12,706 nucleotides of DNA from Candidatus Falkowbacteria bacterium RIFCSPLOWO2_12_FULL_45_13. GTDB taxonomy: Bacteria > Patescibacteriota > Patescibacteriia > Patescibacteriales > GWC2-42-12. The stretch spans positions 314 to 13,019 of the forward strand of contig MFFY01000051.1 in the NCBI GenBank assembly GCA_001778055.1, given 5' to 3'. Below the pieces are notes generated by a model, which saw nothing but the letters and a program-made list of their open reading frames with translations, searched no databases and had not been told where the DNA came from. Within the stretch, counting starts at the first letter, position 1, and every line of letters starts with the position of its first letter. Shown here piece after piece: positions 8,869 through 12,706 of this stretch. The position numbers were made by a program, and so were the translations under genes.

Positions 8869-8936
8869 AAAACTGAAACATGACTGCATTTGTTTTGAAT
8901 TTAAAGTTTTGGTCATTTGGATTCGTTTCGAATTTA
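8841..8936. repeat. Imperfect inverted repeat in the murA leader
   Basis: The arm at 8841-8874 is an inverted copy of 8903-8936, best in the part reading CAAATGTCCAAAACT against CCAAATGACCAAAACT, with a 28-nt centre. It overlaps the second direct repeat of the neighbouring cluster. It resembles the repeats found in other gaps of this window in being palindromic and non-coding, but its sequence is different. Confidence 0.6.
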
Positions 8937-8968
8937 GGATTTTTAATTTAGGGTTTAATACTAACTAT

Positions 8969-8997
8969 ATCATACCCTAAATCAAGCCCTTTTTCAA
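8969..8997 (-). promoter_or_regulatory. Predicted sigma70-type promoter for murA
   Basis: On the minus strand the -35 TTGAAA (8992-8997) and -10 TATGAT (8969-8974) are each one mismatch from consensus with a 17-nt spacer. The predicted start near 8962 would give murA a leader of about 180 nt. A 7-bp inverted repeat TTAGGGT/ACCCTAA (8948-8954 with 8974-8980) overlaps the -10 and start region and could be an operator, with weak support. Confidence 0.6.
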
Positions 8998-9008
8998 TCC
9001 CGTAGGAT

Positions 9009-9038
9009 TTGGCAAAACGAATTTACTTATGGTAAGAT
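9009..9038 (+). promoter_or_regulatory. Predicted extended -10 promoter for the S41 protease gene
   Basis: The -35 is TTGGCA (9009-9014), the spacer 18 nt, the -10 TAAGAT (9033-9038), with TGG directly before the -10 giving an extended -10 TGn. Transcription would start near 9045, about 70 nt before the ATG at 9116. The -35 box is only 11 nt from the -35 of the divergent murA promoter. Confidence 0.5.
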
Positions 9039-9115
9039 TAAGAGGTAAATATTAATTGTTGTTTTTTTATTGGCCTGTCGGAAGTCTGATAGGGTTTTGG
9101 CGGGGTAAACTTAAT

Positions 9116-10420
9116 ATGAATATTGCAAAAGATTTAAATAATATCATGCCTCCGGTGGGTGCGCCGGTGGCCAGGAGATGCCGTAAAATAAAAATTTTGG
9201 GCGTGATTTTGTCATTGATTATCTTAATGTCGGCCAGTTTTGCCGGCGGCATGATTTTGGCGCAAAAAAATGAGCTCGTCAAGTCGGCCAGCCTTAAGGA
9301 AGCGGTTTATCTCGGCAAAATATATAATAAATACGTGACGGCGCCGGCCAATAAACTGACGCAGGACGTGGATTTTAATCAGTTCTGGCAGGTCTGGGAT
9401 TTATTAAAGGAAAAATATGTGGATCGCAACAAGTTGAATGATAAAATAATGTTTTATGGCGCGCTCAAAGGCCTGACTGAATCTATCGGCGATCCTTACA
9501 CGGTTTATATGGAACCGATACTGGCCCAAGAATTTTCCAATGATTTGGCCGGTACTTTTGAAGGCATTGGTGCCGAAATCGGTAAAAAAAACGATCTTAT
9601 CACGATCGTCGCGCCGCTGGCCGATATGCCGGCGGAAAAGGCCGGCCTTAAATCAGGCGATAAAATTTATGCCATTAACGGCCAATCAACCGCCAGCCTG
9701 GCGGTTGATCAGGCGGTCAGCTTAATCCGCGGCCCCAAAGGGTCGGAAGTGATTTTAACCATCTTTAGAGACAGTTTTGACAAACCCCAGGATTTTAAAA
9801 TTATCAGGCAAGCCATTATCGTAAAAAGTGTCAGAACCGCATTGCGCGATGATAACTTATTTATTATTTCCATAACTAATTTTAACGACGATACCAGCGA
9901 GTTATTTAAAAAGGCGGTTCGGGAGGCGATCGAAAAGAATCCTCAAGGAATTATGTTGGATTTAAGGAATAATCCGGGAGGTTATCTGGAAACCGCCATT
10001 GATGTGGCCAGCGAATGGATTGCGGATGGGATAATCGTAACCGAGCAGTTCAACCCGGGAAAAAAGAATGAATATTTAAACCGCGGACGCGCTCGTTTAA
10101 AAGATTTTCCCACGGCGGTTTTAGTCAACCAGGGCAGCGCTTCGGCCTCGGAAATCGTGGCAGGCGCCTTAAAGGATTATAATAAAGCCACTATCGTGGG
10201 CAAAAAGACTTTTGGCAAAGGTTCGGTGCAAACCCTGGAAGGGCTTCAAGACAGCTCCTCGGTAAAAATTACCGTGGCCAAATGGTTAACGCCCAAGGGC
10301 AATAATATTGACGGGCAGGGGATTGAGCCGGACATTGACGTGGATTTAACTCCCGAAGACTATGAAGCAGGCAGGGATCCGCAGTTGGAAAAGGCGATAG
10401 AAATATTGAATAAAAAATAG
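9116..10420 (+). CDS. S41 family C-terminal processing protease (CtpA-like) with PDZ
   Basis: Carboxy-terminal processing peptidase, 434 aa, anchored in the membrane and acting outside it. Residues about 27-49 form the anchor. The PDZ domain is at about 145-230 (GIGAEIG at 150-156; GLKSGDKIYAING at 177-189). The S41 core has LDLRNNPGGYL (281-291) and the Ser-Lys dyad Ser343 in NQGSASASEI and Lys368 in TFGKGSVQ, the order and spacing of E. coli Prc Ser430/Lys455. I chose the ATG at 9116. An in-frame TTG at 9056, nine nt after AGAGGT, would add 20 residues; the predicted promoter start near 9045 makes that less likely but not excluded. Divergent from murA; substrates unknown, probably envelope proteins or cell-wall enzymes. 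Confidence 0.93.
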   Translation: MNIAKDLNNIMPPVGAPVARRCRKIKILGVILSLIILMSASFAGGMILAQKNELVKSASLKEAVYLGKIYNKYVTAPANKLTQDVDFNQFWQVWDLLKEKYVDRNKLNDKIMFYGALKGLTESIGDPYTVYMEPILAQEFSNDLAGTFEGIGAEIGKKNDLITIVAPLADMPAEKAGLKSGDKIYAINGQSTASLAVDQAVSLIRGPKGSEVILTIFRDSFDKPQDFKIIRQAIIVKSVRTALRDDNLFIISITNFNDDTSELFKKAVREAIEKNPQGIMLDLRNNPGGYLETAIDVASEWIADGIIVTEQFNPGKKNEYLNRGRARLKDFPTAVLVNQGSASASEIVAGALKDYNKATIVGKKTFGKGSVQTLEGLQDSSSVKITVAKWLTPKGNNIDGQGIEPDIDVDLTPEDYEAGRDPQLEKAIEILNKK

Positions 10421-10432
10421 TTAGACGATTGC

Positions 10433-10579
10433 GTCGGGCTGTAAAAATTATTTTTTCTGCTTAGATGAAATTTGGGCGTTTTTTACAAAAATTATTTTTT
10501 ATTTATGTCTTATGGAATAATTTTTGTAAAAAATCGCTACAATTCCATATTGCGATAAAAATAATTTTTCCAGCCCGAC
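10433..10579. repeat. 147-bp nested palindrome upstream of pyrG
   Basis: The outer arms (10433-10455 and 10557-10579) match at 22 of 23 positions as inverted copies. The inner arms (10476-10496 and 10516-10537) match completely apart from one inserted base and close a 19-nt loop. The segments between outer and inner arms are also partly complementary, so the whole is a long imperfect palindrome. An alternative 8-bp pair, TATGGAAT/ATTCCATA, spans the right half. It begins 12 nt after the protease stop and ends 16 nt before the pyrG ATG, filling the gap. There is no coding capacity. Confidence 0.82.
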
Positions 10580-10595
10580 TCTACACATATAATTT

Positions 10596-12254
10596 ATGGC
10601 AAAAAAAGATAAAGAAACTAAATATATTTTCATCGTCGGGGGCGTCATGTCCGGTGTGGGCAAGGGCATTACCACGGCTTCCATCGGCCGGATTTTAGTT
10701 TCAAAAGGCTATAATACCAGCGCCATCAAAATTGATCCTTATATAAATGTCGACGCCGGCACCATGAATCCGGTGGAGCATGGCGAAGTCTTCGTGACCG
10801 AAGACGGCGATGAGACCGACCAGGACGTGGGCAATTATGAAAGATTTTTAAACAGAAATATCCATCGGGAAAATTACATGACCACCGGCCGAATTTATTC
10901 CGCCGTCATAGCCAAAGAGCGCAATCTTTTATACGGCGGCCGCTGCGTGCAGGTGGTGCCTGACATCCCGAATGAAATTATCGGCAGAATTAAATCAGCC
11001 GCGAAAAAAGACCGGGCCGAAATTATGCTTATTGAAATAGGCGGCACGGTCGGTGAATATGAAAATTTGCTTTTTTTAGAAGCGGCCAGGATGATGCACC
11101 TAGCTGAGCCGGCCAATGTTTTATTTATCATGGTGTCTTATCTGCCGGTGCCGTCAATTATCGGCGAAATGAAAACCAAGCCGACCCAGCACGCGGTCAG
11201 GGCTTTAAACTCGGCCGGCATCCAGCCGGATTTTATCGTGGCCCGGTCAGTCGCTTCGATTGACGCGCCGCGCCGCCGTAAGCTGGCGATTTTTTGCAAT
11301 ATCCAGGAAAGCGACGTCATCAGCGCGCCGGATATAAAATCAATTTATGAAGCGCCGATTAATTTTGAAAAAGATAATTTAGGAGCGCGTATTTTAGAAA
11401 AATTTAATTTGTCGCCGAAAAAGAAGGACTTGGTGGATTGGCGGAAAATGGTCGGTAAAATCAAAGCCGTTAAGAAAACTGTTAATATCGGTATCGTGGG
11501 CAAGTATTTTTCCACCGGCGATTTTTGCCTGTCCGATTCTTATATCTCCGTGATTGAAGCCATTAAGCACGCCGGCGCAGCCAATAATTGCCGGCCGATT
11601 TTGCATTGGCTCAACGCTGAAGACGTGGAAAAACAGGGCGTGAAAATTTTAAAAAAGTTAGACGGCATCATCGTGCCGCAGGGCTGGGGTTCGCGCGGAG
11701 CCGAGGGCAAAATTAAAACCATTAAATACGCGCGCGAAAATAAGGTGCCGTATTTCGGCCTATGCTACGGCATGCAGATGGCGGTGATTGAGTTTGCCAG
11801 AAATGTTTTGGGCTTTAAGGGTGCTAACAGCGAAGAGGTTGATCCAAAAACCGCTTATCCGGTCATCCATATCATGCCTGGCCAAAAAGAGCTCTTAGCC
11901 AAAAAACAATACGGCGGCACCATTAGGTTAGGCGGCTGGCCGTGCAAAATCGTAGCCGGCACGCGCCTGGCTTCCGCTTACGCTAAATTGGGCAAAAAGG
12001 CGACTGTTTCAGAGCGTCATCGCCATCGGTACGAGTTTAATAATAAATACCGCGTTCAATATGAAAAAGCCGGACTCCGCGTGGCCGGCACTTCGCCGGA
12101 TGGCCGAATTGTGGAAGCCGTGGAAATTACCAAGCACCCTTTCTTCATTGGCACGCAATTTCATCCGGAATACATCTCTCGGCCGCTGGATCCTCACCCC
12201 TTATTCGTGGAGTTCGTCAGAGTCTGCGAGAAACTAGCGAATAAGGAATTATGA
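10596..12254 (+). CDS. pyrG: CTP synthase (glutamine-hydrolysing)
   Basis: Cytoplasmic enzyme, 552 aa (usual length), that makes CTP from UTP, ATP and glutamine. The synthetase half (1-270) has the P-loop region GGVMSGVGKGI (15-25), KIDPYINVDAGTMNP (45-59) and EIGGTVGE (147-154). The glutaminase half (about 297-545) has the nucleophile Cys390 in GLCYGMQ, His523 and Glu525 in FHPEY, and SERHRHRYEFNN (472-483). The loop usually written PGGFG reads PQGWGSRGAEG (361-371), and GLCYGMQ has Tyr where E. coli has Leu. The second Gly of the oxyanion loop is kept, so activity is likely. The stop is TGA. The start gives the usual short lead before the P-loop; no Shine-Dalgarno site. The 46 nt to the next gene hold nothing recognisable. 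Confidence 0.98.
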   Translation: MAKKDKETKYIFIVGGVMSGVGKGITTASIGRILVSKGYNTSAIKIDPYINVDAGTMNPVEHGEVFVTEDGDETDQDVGNYERFLNRNIHRENYMTTGRIYSAVIAKERNLLYGGRCVQVVPDIPNEIIGRIKSAAKKDRAEIMLIEIGGTVGEYENLLFLEAARMMHLAEPANVLFIMVSYLPVPSIIGEMKTKPTQHAVRALNSAGIQPDFIVARSVASIDAPRRRKLAIFCNIQESDVISAPDIKSIYEAPINFEKDNLGARILEKFNLSPKKKDLVDWRKMVGKIKAVKKTVNIGIVGKYFSTGDFCLSDSYISVIEAIKHAGAANNCRPILHWLNAEDVEKQGVKILKKLDGIIVPQGWGSRGAEGKIKTIKYARENKVPYFGLCYGMQMAVIEFARNVLGFKGANSEEVDPKTAYPVIHIMPGQKELLAKKQYGGTIRLGGWPCKIVAGTRLASAYAKLGKKATVSERHRHRYEFNNKYRVQYEKAGLRVAGTSPDGRIVEAVEITKHPFFIGTQFHPEYISRPLDPHPLFVEFVRVCEKLANKEL

Positions 12255-12300
12255 ATTAAGGGGTCATTAGAATACATTTTTTAACTATCATTTTAAATTT

Positions 12301-12626
12301 ATGTCCGTCTCCCTTATTAGTTCCAGTCTGGTTTTATTGACAATCCTTGGCCAGGCCATAATCGTGGCCGGTATTATTTATTATTTTATTTCGCGGAAAA
12401 GCGGTAAGAGTATTGTTAAGGATTTTTTAGGCGCGCATGGTTTGATATTGGCTTTTTTAGTGGCTTCGGTCGCGATGTTGGGCAGTCTTTTTTATCCAGA
12501 GATCGCCCAATACGCGGTTTGCCGGCTTTGCTGGTACCAGCGATTTTTATGTACCCGCAGGCAATACTACTCGGCCTGGCGGCCTGGCGGCAGGATAAAA
12601 ATATCGCGTCTCTACCATTTTTATAA
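12301..12626 (+). pseudogene. Frameshifted, truncated DsbB-like disulfide bond formation protein
   Basis: From the ATG at 12301, 82 residues read as the first half of DsbB: helices at about 10-30 and 45-65, then Cys74 and Cys77 in CRLCWYQR, the motif whose cysteines exchange with quinone. The frame then goes out of register into a basic non-family sequence that stays open to the window end. One nucleotide back (from 12543) the reading gives IFMYPQAILLGLAAWR, the exact DsbB continuation, so one base is missing from the Arg81 codon or the run after it. This corrected frame stops at 12624-12626 after about 108 residues, without the second cysteine pair and fourth helix. It is either a real decayed gene or a sequencing/assembly deletion. 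The convergent minus-strand ORF ends 4 nt later. Confidence 0.75.
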
Positions 12627-12630
12627 AAAT

Positions 12631-12706
12631 TTATTTCTGCGGCGCCACACTGACGAATTTGGCCGCCACCAGCCGGTTATCGTATTTTCTAATTTTTTTG
12701 GTGGTA
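12631..12706 (-). CDS. 3' end of an unrecognised minus-strand gene (partial)
   Basis: On the minus strand a frame open from the window edge codes 24 residues ending in YDNRLVAAKFVSVAPQK and a TAA at 12631-12633. It is basic and reads like a normal protein end, and its stop lies 4 nt from the end of the frame-corrected dsbB-like gene, as a tight convergent pair would. No family is recognisable from this length. A chance open frame is possible. Confidence 0.45.
   Translation of the reverse strand, partial: TTKKIRKYDNRLVAAKFVSVAPQK

Noticed and set aside
10588..10593. Perfect TATAAT just before pyrG as its promoter
   Set aside because: It ends 2 nt before the ATG, so transcription would begin inside the gene, and the next Met lies within the P-loop region. 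No good -35 sits 17 nt upstream.
10465..10698. 77-residue ORF across the palindrome and the pyrG start
   Set aside because: It is made of repeat sequence and an out-of-frame reading of pyrG.
12543..12549. Programmed -1 frameshift in the dsbB-like gene
   Set aside because: The site A UUU UUA does not let the P-site Phe tRNA re-pair (it would face AUU), and the shifted product is still truncated.

Overview
This window is a gene-dense piece (about 12.7 kb, moderately AT-rich) of what looks like a Patescibacteria/CPR genome, probably Parcubacteria-like. The placement is inferred from the gene set (a PEGA plus beta-propeller protein, a Gld-type ABC operon with a DUF4340 protein, membrane-anchored HtrA and S41 proteases), from the lack of clear Shine-Dalgarno sites at nearly every start, and from the many palindromic intergenic repeats. 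Stops include TAA, TAG and TGA (TGA ends pyrG and the PEGA gene), so UGA is not recoded here. I see no rRNA, tRNA, CRISPR array, transposase or phage gene.

Layout. Positions 1-158 hold the 3' tail of an unrecognised ORF. A membrane-anchored HtrA-type serine protease follows (173-1294). Next come four co-oriented genes: ABC ATPase (1424-2353), ABC-2 permease (2563-3297), GldG-like auxiliary protein (3461-5008) and DUF4340 protein (5049-5978). A rho-independent terminator closes the set (about 5995-6030). On the minus strand are murA (7516-8778) and, downstream of it, a PEGA/beta-propeller membrane protein (6073-7410). A 337-bp divergent region (8779-9115) carries back-to-back sigma70-like promoters and a repeat cluster. 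On the plus strand follow an S41 C-terminal processing protease (9116-10420), a 147-bp nested palindrome, and pyrG (10596-12254). The window ends with a dsbB-like gene broken by a frameshift and truncated (12301-12626), facing the 3' end of an unrecognised minus-strand gene (12631-12706).

How the genes fit together. Most products act at or outside the cytoplasmic membrane: two PDZ-containing proteases for envelope quality control or processing, MurA for the first committed step of peptidoglycan synthesis, an ABC exporter-like complex of unknown substrate with two extracytoplasmic partner proteins, and a PEGA surface protein. PyrG supplies CTP.

The most notable non-coding feature is that most intergenic gaps over 100 bp hold a different palindromic element, including three inside or at the edge of the ABC operon. 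The most notable coding anomaly is the dsbB remnant, where one missing base separates the CxxC half from a perfect DsbB consensus continuation. I find no convincing new defence or mobile system; the core genes are recognisable families.
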